A stretch of 64,000 nt of DNA from an uncultured Alphaproteobacteria bacterium (GTDB lineage: Bacteria > Pseudomonadota > Alphaproteobacteria > RF32 > CAG-239), in contig CAKQUE010000002.1 in assembly GCA_934277435.1 (NCBI GenBank), positions 66,866 through 130,865 of the forward strand, given 5' to 3'. The notes under the pieces were generated by a model, which had not been told where the DNA came from, made no database searches, and worked only from the letters and a program-made list of their open reading frames with translations. Shown one piece after another: positions 1 to 7,662 of this stretch. The position numbers and the translations under genes were made by a program. How positions within the stretch are numbered: position 1 is the first letter of the stretch; the number at the start of each line of letters is the position of its first letter.

Positions 1-175
1 AAACCATATGTTTTATCAGCGGCGCTTTATGATTTTCTACCACCACAACCCGCAAACCGTTATCCAAGGTAAACTCATCGGCTTTAAATAAATCTGCAGC
101 CGCTGTCAAAGGCAACAGCAGCAAAACAGCGGTCAAAATCTGACTCAAATTATTCTTCGTCTTCAAAATTTTCAT
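1..175 (-). CDS. M16 family zinc peptidase, N-terminal part (cut by window)
   Basis: Reading the minus strand from the ATG at 175 gives a signal peptide (MKILKTKN, then a Leu/Ala-rich core ending near TAAA) followed by FTLDNGLRVVVVENHKAPL. That is the characteristic opening strand of M16 (insulinase/pitrilysin-like) peptidases. The zinc-binding HxxEH motif would lie beyond the window edge and cannot be checked. The start overlaps the end of the upstream lipoprotein gene by 26 bases in another frame, so the two are probably translationally coupled. lspA, a DUF3035-type lipoprotein and M16 peptidases occur in this order in many Alphaproteobacteria, which supports the call. It would act in the periplasm on peptides or proteins. 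Family assignment is fairly sure; the specific role is unknown. Confidence 0.8.
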   Translation of the reverse strand, partial: MKILKTKNNLSQILTAVLLLLPLTAAADLFKADEFTLDNGLRVVVVENHKAPLIKHMV

Positions 176-356
176 CTGTTTCAATCACTTTTGGACGAAC
201 GTTGTATTCCGGCGGCAAAATTAAAGGCTGTTTAGTCACTACTTTGGTTTCATCTGGGCTCTGACGGGCAAATCCCAAATCTTTTTTAGTTAAACCGCAA
301 GCAGAAATTCCGCAGATTATTATACCTAAAAACAATATAAGACTTAGTTTTTTCAT
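150..356 (-). CDS. Small DUF3035-like lipoprotein
   Basis: A 68-residue lipoprotein. The signal peptide ends in the lipobox ISAC (Cys20), so the mature protein is a lipid-anchored peptide of about 49 residues. The mature part contains SPDETKVVTKQPLILPPEYN followed by LRP-like residues. This matches the core of DUF3035, a short alphaproteobacterial lipoprotein family that has been linked to the outer-membrane assembly (BAM) complex. Its place between lspA and an M16 peptidase is the usual one for the family. The start follows the lspA stop by one base and has AAGGTG as ribosome binding site, so it is cotranscribed with lspA, whose product would process it. The exact role is inferred from family and context. 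Confidence 0.75.
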   Translation of the reverse strand: MKKLSLILFLGIIICGISACGLTKKDLGFARQSPDETKVVTKQPLILPPEYNVRPKVIETDENFEDEE

Positions 357-357
357 C

Positions 358-831
358 TCACACCTTATCTAACCCTTTCTTTTTATTGCAAAAAATTTCC
401 ATAGCAATCAAAATAAACACTCCAACGCAAATAAAGCTATCTGCCAAATTAAACGCCGGCCAATGCATATTTTTATAATGAAAATCCAAAAAATCCAACA
501 CAGCGCCAAAACGCACTCTATCTATCACATTACCGATTGCTCCGCCTATTATGCAAGCCAATGCGGCAATTTTCAGCTTATTTGTTTCTTGCAGCAGCCA
601 ATAAAACAAAAACGCCGCTACACCAAGCGCAAACACACTTAAAACAATGGCTCCGGTTTGTCCATAATTATTAAACATAGAAAAACTAACACCGGTATTC
701 CAGACTTTTACCCAATTAAAAAAGCTTGTGCAGGCTAGAGGCTGGCTTTCAACAAAATATTCAGCAGCAAAAAATTTACTGATTTGATCAGCCGCCACGG
801 TTAAAACAATTACAATCAGACCAAGCCACAC
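358..831 (-). CDS. lspA: Lipoprotein signal peptidase (signal peptidase II)
   Basis: Inner-membrane aspartyl protease that cleaves the signal peptide from diacylated prolipoproteins. The reading frame shows four hydrophobic segments and the two catalytic Asp motifs, NVIDR and FNLADS, in the right order, with ADQISK near the N terminus as is typical. I place the start at the GTG at 831, which gives 157 aa, because GAGGAG sits 7 bases upstream of it. The longer TTG start at 846 would overlap that ribosome binding site. It heads a unit with the lipoprotein and M16 peptidase genes that follow. Identity is secure; the start is likely. Confidence 0.95.
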   Translation of the reverse strand: MWLGLIVIVLTVAADQISKFFAAEYFVESQPLACTSFFNWVKVWNTGVSFSMFNNYGQTGAIVLSVFALGVAAFLFYWLLQETNKLKIAALACIIGGAIGNVIDRVRFGAVLDFLDFHYKNMHWPAFNLADSFICVGVFILIAMEIFCNKKKGLDKV

Positions 832-925
832 AAAATTTCTCCTCAAATTTTAAATACATCTAAGAATATACCAAAATGATTTAATATGATAAAGCGTGAA
901 TTTAAATAGTCTACAGATTTTTTTA

Positions 926-1879
926 TCAAAACATACCTTTTTTGCGAAAATAAATAATCACAATCAAAGTTGCAAGCACTGAAAGCGACAGCACAATCCA
1001 AAAGCCATATTGCATATTAGCCGCCGGAACAGCCACGTTCATTCCCCAAAAACTGGCCAGCATGGTTGGGATAGAAAGCACAATCGTGATAGCGGCCAAA
1101 AATTTCATTACCAAATTCACATTATTATTAATAATCGAGGCAAAACCATCCATCATACCTTCTAAAATTGAACGGTGCATATCCACCATTTCTATAGCTT
1201 GCTTATTTTCCACAATCACGTCTTCAAGCAAGTCAATATCGTCTTCAGTAAAAGCCAAAAGTTTTGAGGTTGCCGGAGATTTTATCATACGCAAAATTTT
1301 TTCCAACACCAAATGATTATCGCGCAAAGCCGTGGTAAAATAAACCAAAGATTTTTGAATTTCTATCAACTGAAACAGTTCTTGATTGTTGGTTGTTTGT
1401 TTCAAAGCGTCTTCAATATGCTCGGTTTTACGGTTGATAATCGCCAAATAGCGCAAATAAAACTGAGTAATTTTGTATAGTATCAACAGCATAAAACGAG
1501 TGCGCTCGCGCGTATCAAAAGTTTTTGCCGTATTTTTATTAAAAGCTCCCAAAATTCGGTTGTCTTTAGAACAAATGGTCAAAAAGTTTTTGGCCGAAAA
1601 AACCAAACCACAAGGCAATGTATCAAAATTACCTTCTTCATCAAGCAAAGGCAGATTGATAATCGCCGAAAAAACGCCGTCATCAACCTCTGTGCGAGAG
1701 CGTTCATCAGCATCCAAAGAATTTTTCAAAATATCTGGATCAACCTTCAGCATAGAAGAAACGTGTTCAATTTCTTCACCTGAAGGGTTTATAAGATTAA
1801 ACCATGCTTGAGAAACATTACGAGACTGTTTGAGCTTAACTAACTTTCCGCCGTTTTCTGTTTTATAAATTTTCAACAT
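926..1879 (-). CDS. corA: CorA-family magnesium/divalent cation transporter
   Basis: 317 aa, the usual CorA length. An N-terminal cytoplasmic alpha/beta domain is followed by a long helical stretch and two C-terminal membrane segments (about residues 255-277 and 288-308). The signature GMN motif (FWGMNVAVPA) lies at the end of the first membrane helix. The tail is short and basic (YFRKKGMF). CorA forms pentamers that move Mg2+, in some relatives Co2+, Ni2+ or Zn2+, across the inner membrane. The ATG at 1879 is preceded by AAAGGAG. The gene lies between lspA and a tRNA-Leu with no partner gene. No Mg-responsive leader is evident. Some CorA relatives export rather than import zinc, and the sequence alone does not decide this. 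Confidence 0.92.
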   Translation of the reverse strand: MLKIYKTENGGKLVKLKQSRNVSQAWFNLINPSGEEIEHVSSMLKVDPDILKNSLDADERSRTEVDDGVFSAIINLPLLDEEGNFDTLPCGLVFSAKNFLTICSKDNRILGAFNKNTAKTFDTRERTRFMLLILYKITQFYLRYLAIINRKTEHIEDALKQTTNNQELFQLIEIQKSLVYFTTALRDNHLVLEKILRMIKSPATSKLLAFTEDDIDLLEDVIVENKQAIEMVDMHRSILEGMMDGFASIINNNVNLVMKFLAAITIVLSIPTMLASFWGMNVAVPAANMQYGFWIVLSLSVLATLIVIIYFRKKGMF

Positions 1880-1924
1880 AGCCAGCTCTCCTTTGACGTC
1901 TCGATTGCAAAGTAAGTTTCAAAA

Positions 1925-2010
1925 TGGTGCGGCCAAGAAGACTTGAACTTCCATGAACTTAGTTCATAACGACCTCAACGTTACGCGTCTACCAATTTCG
2001 CCATGGCCGC
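1925..2010 (-). tRNA. tRNA-Leu (GAG)
   Basis: On the minus strand GCGGCCA pairs with TGGCCGC as a 7-bp acceptor stem, followed by discriminator A and an encoded CCA at 1925-1927. The D-arm contains AAATTGGTAGACGC. The anticodon stem TAACG/CGTTA encloses the loop TTGAGGT, giving anticodon GAG. A long variable arm (TGAACTAAGTTCA) and a T-arm with TTCAAGT complete a class II, leucine-type tRNA. Confidence 0.97.
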
Positions 2011-2094
2011 ACATTCAAAACAACATACAAATATTATAATCTTTTCAAATAATCAAGCATTTTTTTCAACTGTGTAAAAAAAATAAAAAAAATC

Positions 2095-2123
2095 TTGACA
2101 AAATAAACAGAACGAGTTATACA
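2095..2123 (+). promoter_or_regulatory. Sigma-70-type promoter for the lipoprotein gene at 2175
   Basis: TTGACA at 2095-2100, a 17-bp spacer, then TATACA at 2118-2123. The predicted transcript has an AT-rich leader of about 45 bases without any Shine-Dalgarno sequence. Confidence 0.8.
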
Positions 2124-2174
2124 ATAGACATATTTTAATTATTCTGATTATTTTTAATTTAAACTTAAGACCTT

Positions 2175-2915
2175 ATGAAAAAGATTGTTTCTTTTATGGT
2201 TGTTGCAATCGTTGCATTGTGCGCCATGTTGACTTCTTGCAACAGTGGGAAGTCAAACAGTGTTAGTAATGGTAATGGTGGAGGAAACGAGTACTCAGAG
2301 TCTCCGCTGATTGGTGACTTTGTTCTGTTAAGCTCAGTTAACGCTGACGGAACTACAGTCACAGGCCTGAAGAAAGGTGACAAGGTGGTCATCGAACCAC
2401 AGTACAGAGAGATTACCTACGACGCTGTCAATGGTACTTTTGAGTGCCTCGTTTCTGATGACGGCGCCCACAGAAAGTTTACTCTTGCTGATGCCGATGG
2501 GCACATTATGCGCCCGGGTGAATACGAAAAGTTCACCAAGGATGAGTATGGATACTACCACCTCTTCAATGATGAAGGGGAAGCGATTTATTCGCCGTCC
2601 GCCAAGAAATCTCTCGGCATGTACGAGAAGATTTCGATTGGTGGCCCAAAACATGAATTCCTCTTTTGCAAGAAAGATGGAAAGTGGGGTGTATCCACAT
2701 TTGGAGACATCTTCTATTTAGAGAAGATGTACGACAGAGTTTATATCGTCAACTACAAAAACGATAAAAGCTTTGTTGTCATCACCCAAAAGGGTGATGA
2801 ATGGGAGATGTACGAGCAAACTGATAAGGAGAAGCTTTACTATGATGTAACCGCTGCCGAAATCAAGAAGCTCACAAAGAACAGTGAGTCGGGATTCTTG
2901 GACGTAAAGTTCTGA
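2175..2915 (+). CDS. Lipoprotein of unknown function, WG-repeat-like
   Basis: 246 aa. The signal peptide ends in the lipobox LTSC, followed by a Ser/Asn/Gly-rich linker (SNGNGGGN), so this is a surface or periplasmic lipoprotein. The mature part is beta-rich with repeated motifs of the type KKDGKWGVS, VNADGTTVTGLKKGDKVVI and KGDEWEMY that resemble degenerate WG repeats. No catalytic motif is visible. The gene has its own promoter and terminator, no ribosome binding site, and the bases CTT just before ATG. It uses AAG, GAG and CTC more than neighbouring genes do. Together with the Bacteroidota-style signal peptide this suggests acquisition from elsewhere. The function is unknown. Confidence 0.8.
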   Translation: MKKIVSFMVVAIVALCAMLTSCNSGKSNSVSNGNGGGNEYSESPLIGDFVLLSSVNADGTTVTGLKKGDKVVIEPQYREITYDAVNGTFECLVSDDGAHRKFTLADADGHIMRPGEYEKFTKDEYGYYHLFNDEGEAIYSPSAKKSLGMYEKISIGGPKHEFLFCKKDGKWGVSTFGDIFYLEKMYDRVYIVNYKNDKSFVVITQKGDEWEMYEQTDKEKLYYDVTAAEIKKLTKNSESGFLDVKF

Positions 2916-2927
2916 GCCACTCTTAAT

Positions 2928-2957
2928 AAAAAACACCCTCTTTTCAGGGTGTTTTTT
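2928..2957 (+). terminator. Rho-independent terminator
   Basis: AAAAAACACCCT, loop CTTTTC, AGGGTGTTTTTT: perfect stem with a T-tract, just after the lipoprotein gene at 2175-2915. Confidence 0.9.
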
Positions 2958-2996
2958 ACTTGGTTGTAAATATTATTAATTTTAAAATTATTAATT

Positions 2997-3152
2997 ATGG
3001 CTAAACACAAAGCTGCTAAAAAGCAAGATGCTGTTATGTATGACCCATACGATCTTTTGGGTCAGGGTGTAAAGAGTAATAAAAACTTTGCTCAAAAACA
3101 ACACCCAAAAAACAACAAGCCTTCCAAAATAAGAGATAATGATTCTCTTTAA
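2997..3152 (+). CDS. Small basic protein of unknown function (51 aa)
   Basis: A short reading frame, MAKHKAAKKQDAVMYDPYDL and onward to DNDSL. It is rich in Lys, Asn and Gln and strongly basic overall, with no membrane segment. The central motif MYDPYDLLGQGV is the only hydrophobic patch. It lies between two good terminators (2928-2957 and 3161-3197), so it forms a separate short unit. Like the gene before it, it has an AT-rich leader ending in TAATT before ATG and no ribosome binding site. Codon use looks natural and the start context matches other genes of this class, so I think it is real. No family is recognised. Confidence 0.6.
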   Translation: MAKHKAAKKQDAVMYDPYDLLGQGVKSNKNFAQKQHPKNNKPSKIRDNDSL

Positions 3153-3160
3153 TGGGCTCT

Positions 3161-3197
3161 AAAAAAATCTGCTGACACCTCGGCAGATTTTTTTTTG
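3161..3197 (+). terminator. Rho-independent terminator
   Basis: AATCTGC (3167-3173) pairs with GCAGATT (3183-3189), followed by a run of T. It closes the 51-aa gene. Confidence 0.88.
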
Positions 3198-3258
3198 CAT
3201 AGACTAAAACATTTATTAACAAAGTGGTTATATAATCCCTCCCTGAAAGGATTGTACT

Positions 3259-3945
3259 TTGTTGAAATATCAAATATATAAAACTCCCGCTGACGTGCAG
3301 AAACTGATATTTTTTTTGCACGGATACAACGATAGTCCCGCTAATCATGAAAAAACTATGGAATGGCTGCAAACAAAACTGCATAATGCTTATATTATTA
3401 TGCCGCAAGCACCTGAAATTTGTGATAAAAATCCTAAGCAATGGCAATGGTTCGGAATGCTGCAACCAGATCCGGAAAATAAACGCATCAATCCACAAAC
3501 TTCGGTTGCGCAAATCTTTGCCATCTATCAGAAAACCGCTCCAAATATTGATTTCTGCGCCAAACAAATAAATTCTTTTATTGACGATATTCAAAATAAA
3601 TATGATATTGATGATAAACATACTTATATTGTTGGTTTTTCGCAAGGCGCTATGTTGGCAATTTATACGGCAATAAGCCGAAAATCGACCATTGGCGGGG
3701 CATTCAGTCTTTCGGGTTTAGTTGCAGGACGCAAATTTTTAGCAAAACAAATAAATTCATTTCCGCCAATCTATCTATTTCATGGCCGAGATGATTTAAA
3801 AGTTCAATACAAAACGCTGCGACCAACCGTACAATGGCTAAAACGCCGTGGATTAGCGGTAAAAACTTTCACCTACCCCAAGTTAACCCACCATATTATA
3901 GAACCTGAAATTGAAAAATTAGCAGACATTATAAACCGCTCTTAG
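3259..3945 (+). CDS. Alpha/beta hydrolase, carboxylesterase/phospholipase family (Abhydrolase_2)
   Basis: 228 aa. Typical order of motifs: oxyanion strand LIFFLHGYNDSPANH, IMPQAPE, then the nucleophile elbow GFSQGA (Ser), an Asp in FHGRDD, and a C-terminal His in LTHHI. This matches small cytosolic carboxylesterases, lysophospholipases and acyl-protein thioesterases. No signal peptide is present. The start is a TTG at 3259, chosen because AAAGGA lies 7 bases upstream; the next codon is also TTG. It is a single gene that converges on a small membrane-protein gene one base beyond its stop. The substrate cannot be told from sequence. Confidence 0.88.
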   Translation: MLKYQIYKTPADVQKLIFFLHGYNDSPANHEKTMEWLQTKLHNAYIIMPQAPEICDKNPKQWQWFGMLQPDPENKRINPQTSVAQIFAIYQKTAPNIDFCAKQINSFIDDIQNKYDIDDKHTYIVGFSQGAMLAIYTAISRKSTIGGAFSLSGLVAGRKFLAKQINSFPPIYLFHGRDDLKVQYKTLRPTVQWLKRRGLAVKTFTYPKLTHHIIEPEIEKLADIINRS

Positions 3946-3946
3946 A

Positions 3947-4123
3947 TTAGTCTGCACGTTGCCAATTTTCAGATATTTTTAACACAATCAACATACCACC
4001 TGTGCAAAACCAGCATACAAACCAAATAATAACATAAACGCCAGCAATAAAAATTATTATCCAATCCCAAAGTAGCAATATCCATATCAATACAACCTTT
4101 ATTAATTTTAGAAAGTTACCCAT
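3947..4123 (-). CDS. Small two-segment membrane protein (58 aa)
   Basis: Minus-strand frame from ATG 4121-4123 to TAA 3947-3949. The protein MGNFLKLIKVVLIWILLLWD continues through a second hydrophobic run (IIIFIAGVYVIIWFVCWFC) and a Gly-Gly turn, and ends in a polar tail ISENWQRAD. It looks like a small integral membrane protein with many Trp. A weak AAAGG ribosome binding site lies about 10 bases upstream. It fills an otherwise empty gap between the esterase and the antiporter terminator. No family is recognised; membrane location is a prediction. Confidence 0.55.
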   Translation of the reverse strand: MGNFLKLIKVVLIWILLLWDWIIIFIAGVYVIIWFVCWFCTGGMLIVLKISENWQRAD

Positions 4124-4230
4124 AACAACAACCTTTAGTTAACTAAACTGGATAATAACAGGTTATTTGTAAAATTCAATCAAAAAGTTTTATTTTATTA
4201 AATTAAAATTATAATGTTGCTATATTATAT

Positions 4231-4264
4231 AAAAAAATAGAGTTCGGCCGCTTTTACCGAACTC
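4231..4264 (-). terminator. Terminator of the arginine/agmatine antiporter gene
   Basis: GAGTTCGG (4240-4247) and CCGAACTC (4257-4264) form an 8-bp stem. On the minus strand it is followed by CTATTTTTTTATAT. Confidence 0.88.
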
Positions 4265-4291
4265 CAAGTTAATGATAAACAAACAGAACTA

Positions 4292-5770
4292 TCACACTGC
4301 GATAATCCCGCTGGCCATAGCATATATGGCAAACAAGGCAATTATTACCACAATTGCAGCCACAACGCCCTCCCCAACGCTAAAAGCCGGAGCATTTGGC
4401 TCATGTTGTTTTTTTGCCCAAATATAAACCGGTATGCCGGCAGCCATAAAAATAACCGCCATCAGCAAATAGTTCAAACCGGCGGCATAAATCAGCCAAA
4501 CTGAATACACAGAACCGACTATACCCGAAAGCAAAGCTGCTGAACGTTTGATATAAAAATTCATTGGATATTCATGGTCTTCGCAAATTTTCCATAAGTA
4601 CGCACAGCTAGAAAAATAAGCCGGCAAAACCATTACACTGGTAATACTCAGCATAGTGTTCCAAGCGTTGCCGGAAAAATAAACCAACAGCATAAAAATT
4701 TGCATTAAAGAACTGGTTACCCACAAGGAAACTGACGGCGTAGCATTTGCATTTTCTTTGGCAAATTGCTTTGGAAAAGTTCCGTTTTCGGCCGCAGCCT
4801 GCGGAATTTGCGCCGTAACCACCGTCCATGCCAACCAGCTGGTTAAAACCGACACCAACAATCCGATATTCATCAGCCAAGCACCCCATTTACCAACCAA
4901 AGCTTCCAAAATACCGGCTGTTGACGGATTCGGTATGGTTGCCAACTGAGCTTGGCTCATCAAACCAAACGGCAGCACAGAAAGCAGCACATAAATTGCC
5001 AAACAGCCAATAAAACCCAAAACCGTCGCGCGACCAACCGTTTTTGGCGATTTAGCATGTTTAGACATCACAACAGCGCCTTCAATACCAATAAACGCCC
5101 ACAAAGTCACCAACATAGTGCTCTTAATTTGCGCCGAAAGATTTCCGAGTTTAGAAGCAGCGTTTTCGCCCCAAAAATCAAACTCGAACTTGTCCGCATG
5201 AAACATAAAAGCGGCAATCAGAATAAACAAAATAAGCGGAACTATTTTTGCAATCGTGCCAATCAAGTTTATAATCGTGGCTTGTTTGATTCCGCGCAGC
5301 ACCAAATAGTTGAAACTCCAAATCAGAATCGAACCGATAATGATGGACATCAAGTTATTGCCGCCGGAAAAATACGGCGGGAAAAAATAGTTAAGCGCGT
5401 CCATCGTTATCACGGCATAGCCCACATTTCCGCAAATTTGACACAGCCAATATGACCAGCCGATAGTAAAACCGACATACGGGCCAAAACCGGCGCGGCT
5501 ATACATATAGATACCGGCTTTCAAATCCGGCTTGGCTGCGGATAAGATACGGAATGTGTTGGCAATAAAATAGACACCGATACCGGTGATTACCCAAGCT
5601 AGCAACACCGCTCCGACCGAAGCGCCGGCCGCCATATTTTGCGGCAAGCTATATATACCGCCGCCAATCATAGAGCTGACAACAATGGCGGCAAGCGCCC
5701 ACACGCCCAATCCAGTGCCAGAATCCGGCGCTACCGAAGTGTCAGCCGATATTTTCTTTTTATCAGCCAT
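4292..5770 (-). CDS. aaxC: APC-family antiporter, probably arginine/agmatine (AaxC-like)
   Basis: 492 aa with about 12 hydrophobic segments. The N-terminal motif VVSSMIGGGIYSLPQNMAAG is typical of basic amino-acid/polyamine antiporters of the APC superfamily (ArcD, AdiC, AaxC). AaxC-type proteins import arginine and export agmatine. That fits the gene directly upstream, a pyruvoyl-dependent arginine decarboxylase of the Chlamydia AaxB type. The start has AAAGGA 9 bases upstream. A GC-rich hairpin lies in the 64-base gap to the decarboxylase gene, and a terminator follows the stop. Arginine/ornithine exchange is the main alternative, but no arginine deiminase genes are in view. Confidence 0.85.
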   Translation of the reverse strand: MADKKKISADTSVAPDSGTGLGVWALAAIVVSSMIGGGIYSLPQNMAAGASVGAVLLAWVITGIGVYFIANTFRILSAAKPDLKAGIYMYSRAGFGPYVGFTIGWSYWLCQICGNVGYAVITMDALNYFFPPYFSGGNNLMSIIIGSILIWSFNYLVLRGIKQATIINLIGTIAKIVPLILFILIAAFMFHADKFEFDFWGENAASKLGNLSAQIKSTMLVTLWAFIGIEGAVVMSKHAKSPKTVGRATVLGFIGCLAIYVLLSVLPFGLMSQAQLATIPNPSTAGILEALVGKWGAWLMNIGLLVSVLTSWLAWTVVTAQIPQAAAENGTFPKQFAKENANATPSVSLWVTSSLMQIFMLLVYFSGNAWNTMLSITSVMVLPAYFSSCAYLWKICEDHEYPMNFYIKRSAALLSGIVGSVYSVWLIYAAGLNYLLMAVIFMAAGIPVYIWAKKQHEPNAPAFSVGEGVVAAIVVIIALFAIYAMASGIIAV

Positions 5771-5796
5771 AATGATTTTCCTTTTCTAAATATAAG

Positions 5797-5829
5797 AGCG
5801 GGGCAGCAAAACACTCTGCCCCGTTTTTT
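5797..5829. promoter_or_regulatory. GC-rich intercistronic hairpin between decarboxylase and antiporter genes
   Basis: CGGGGCAG (5799-5806) pairs perfectly with CTGCCCCG (5816-5823). The T-run follows on the plus strand, while on the transcribed minus strand the hairpin is followed by CTCTTATATTT. It therefore looks like a weak attenuator, an mRNA-stabilising or processing hairpin, or a terminator for antisense transcripts. Confidence 0.6.
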
Positions 5830-5834
5830 GTAAC

Positions 5835-6416
5835 CTAAATTTTTGCCGGTTCGGCGTTTTCAAAATTTAAAAAGCCCAAACAGGTCAAACAGTAGCCAAA
5901 CTGTTCGGTAATGTTCAAATAGTTATGGAACAATTGGAATTCACTGTGTTTTTCGACTCCGCGGAGTTCCAACTCATGCTTCAGCGACTTATTAAGCCAC
6001 ATTTCGGCATGTCCGCGGGCGATATCATCATCAATATGAGTGTCAAAAAATTCGACGTATTCGGCAGCCCAGCCGCCAATCAGCTCGCCTTTAGAATCCT
6101 TACCCCAACAAATACCAACGCCGGTAGCGATAGCTTTGTGCTCATCGCGGCTGGCACCATGACCGGCCATAATAACCTCCAGCACCGCGCCATGCTTGAA
6201 TTGTCCCACAACTTTGTCAACCGGCACGATATTACCATAAACTTCTTTTGGCAAAACAGAAGTATACGGCACAACGTTAAAGTTTTCTATTTTAGCTTCT
6301 TTCAAAGCAGAGTCATAACAAAAAGTTTCAAACGGCTGCGGGGGAATACCCTCGTTTGCCTGCCCTGTGCCGCCGGTAATAAAAGCTAAAGTCGGATAAC
6401 GAACTCCATAAGTCAT
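5835..6416 (-). CDS. aaxB: Pyruvoyl-dependent arginine decarboxylase (AaxB-like)
   Basis: 193 aa. Converts arginine to agmatine and CO2, consuming a proton. The proenzyme cleaves itself between Thr and Ser to make the pyruvoyl group. Here the site is VVPYTSVLPKEVYG with Thr52-Ser53, the same position as I recall for Chlamydia AaxB, and the total length is close. The N-terminal GVRYPTLAFITGGTGQANEG and the later EVIMAGHGASRDEHKAIATG belong to the same family. AAGGAGAT lies 6 bases before the ATG. The next gene encodes a matching antiporter, so the pair is likely an acid-resistance or arginine-scavenging system. The leader upstream can be drawn as a pseudoknot, see 6463-6547. Confidence 0.93.
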   Translation of the reverse strand: MTYGVRYPTLAFITGGTGQANEGIPPQPFETFCYDSALKEAKIENFNVVPYTSVLPKEVYGNIVPVDKVVGQFKHGAVLEVIMAGHGASRDEHKAIATGVGICWGKDSKGELIGGWAAEYVEFFDTHIDDDIARGHAEMWLNKSLKHELELRGVEKHSEFQLFHNYLNITEQFGYCLTCLGFLNFENAEPAKI

Positions 6417-6462
6417 AATAAAATCTCCTTTATAAAATTTTGTACAAATATTTCAGTTCGTT

Positions 6463-6547
6463 TATTGAGATAATGGCGACGCCGACCTTTTCAATAGAAC
6501 TTTTGAGCACCCCTTATCTCTCAATATCATACTTGGATTTAGTCGGC
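6463..6547 (-). ncRNA. Candidate pseudoknot leader of the arginine decarboxylase gene
   Basis: Two complementary pairs interleave on the minus-strand RNA. GCCGAC (6547-6542) pairs with GTCGGC (6486-6481). TATTGAGAGATAA (6526-6514) pairs with TTATCTCAATA (6473-6463) with a 2-base bulge. In 5' to 3' order this makes an H-type pseudoknot with loops of 15, 27 and 7 nt, ending about 46 bases before the start codon. A competing hairpin TTGAG/CTCAA (6523-6519 with 6506-6502) could switch with it. I do not recognise a known riboswitch class. The fold was found by eye and not calculated. Confidence 0.45.
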
Positions 6548-6570
6548 AAAAATGACGGCGATAGTAATAA

Positions 6571-6602
6571 AAAATACCGGCTGCCATTGGTGACAACCGG
6601 TA
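6571..6602 (-). terminator. Terminator of the TPR gene (ACCGG hairpin family)
   Basis: TACCGG (6575-6580) pairs with CCGGTA (6597-6602); on the minus strand TTTTTTATT follows. Closely similar hairpins occur at 12936-12963 and in the array at 24 kb. Confidence 0.85.
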
Positions 6603-6624
6603 CAAAACCAGAAAATTAAAATTA

Positions 6625-7590
6625 TTATTCAGCGGACTCAGCCGGTGCGGTGATACCATCATCTTTAGGCATAATATCCGGCAGCTGACCTACAGCTTGT
6701 TTACGTTTCAATTTATTCACAAATTTGATAGAACGCTGAGCATCCCATTTTCTTTTGCCCTCTTCGCTTTGATAAATCATTTTATAAACTTCAATAGCTT
6801 GATCAAATTCAGAAAGCTTAGTCAAACAAGAGGCCAAACCATCATAAAGTTTGTGGGTATAGCGTCCGCCAACAATAGCCTGAGCTTTTTTGTAGCATTT
6901 CAAAGCGTCTTTAAACTTGAACATTTTTTGGTATACGTAACCAATACTAATCCAAGCTTGCAATTCTTGGCTGTTGATATTCAAAATTTTTGTAAAACAT
7001 TTCAAAGCGGAATCGTTATCACCCATCAATTGATATGTCACGCCAATACCATTCCACGCCTTGGTGTTATATTTATCACCGGCTAAAACTTTTTTAAAGA
7101 ATGAAATTGAACGGTCATATTGTTTCAATTTTTGCAAAGTTACGGCAATACTCAGCAATGTCTGCGGATGTTTGCTATCCACCTTCATAGCTTCTTCCAA
7201 AACATCTAATGCTTCTTTATATGAAAACATATGCTGCAAAGCGATTGCTTTACCGTTTAACGCTTCCAAAGAGGTGCAATCATTGGCAAAAGCCTCGTCA
7301 AAACAAGCGATTGCTTCTTTATAAAGGCCGCGCATACTTAAGGTTACGCCCTTATTATTCAACACTTCAACCGATTTAGGATTTACAGCCAATGCTTTAT
7401 CAAAGCATTCTACCGCGTCGGTGTACTTACTCATTTTTTGATATGCAAACCCTTGGCTGTTCATAGCTTTCCAGGCTCTTGGATTTTCAGCTATCACTTC
7501 TGCAAATTTTTGGATAGCTTCTTCATATTGGCCAGCGTCTAATAATTCCTGACCTCTTTTGTATGCACTGTTTTCATTTAATTTAACCAT
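6625..7590 (-). CDS. Tetratricopeptide-repeat protein
   Basis: 321 aa made almost wholly of TPR units: about seven 34-residue repeats with the usual pattern (for example AWKAMNSQGFAYQKMSKY and EVLNNKGVTLSMRGLYKEAI), then a short charged tail that ends in PAESAE. No signal peptide or membrane segment is seen, so it is probably a cytosolic scaffold. Start ATG has AGAGGT 5 bases upstream. It is a single gene with its own terminator. Partners are unknown; the neighbours (DUF58/MoxR, arginine decarboxylase) do not point to a specific complex. Confidence 0.88.
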   Translation of the reverse strand: MVKLNENSAYKRGQELLDAGQYEEAIQKFAEVIAENPRAWKAMNSQGFAYQKMSKYTDAVECFDKALAVNPKSVEVLNNKGVTLSMRGLYKEAIACFDEAFANDCTSLEALNGKAIALQHMFSYKEALDVLEEAMKVDSKHPQTLLSIAVTLQKLKQYDRSISFFKKVLAGDKYNTKAWNGIGVTYQLMGDNDSALKCFTKILNINSQELQAWISIGYVYQKMFKFKDALKCYKKAQAIVGGRYTHKLYDGLASCLTKLSEFDQAIEVYKMIYQSEEGKRKWDAQRSIKFVNKLKRKQAVGQLPDIMPKDDGITAPAESAE

Positions 7591-7662
7591 TTTTACCTCT
7601 TTATTTTACAAAATAATACTTCTAGTACGACTAGCACATATTAATTATTATGTCAAGTTTTT

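Noticed and set aside
1925..2010. Integration site at tRNA-Leu beside the foreign-looking gene at 2175
   Set aside because: No repeat of the tRNA 3' end was seen downstream and no integrase is nearby.
3034..3645. 203-aa minus-strand frame across the 51-aa gene and the esterase
   Set aside because: It runs through a terminator and antisense to a conserved hydrolase.
4952..5455. 167-aa frame antisense to the antiporter gene
   Set aside because: Shadow of a clear APC transporter gene; rich in Gln, Asn and His as antisense frames often are.
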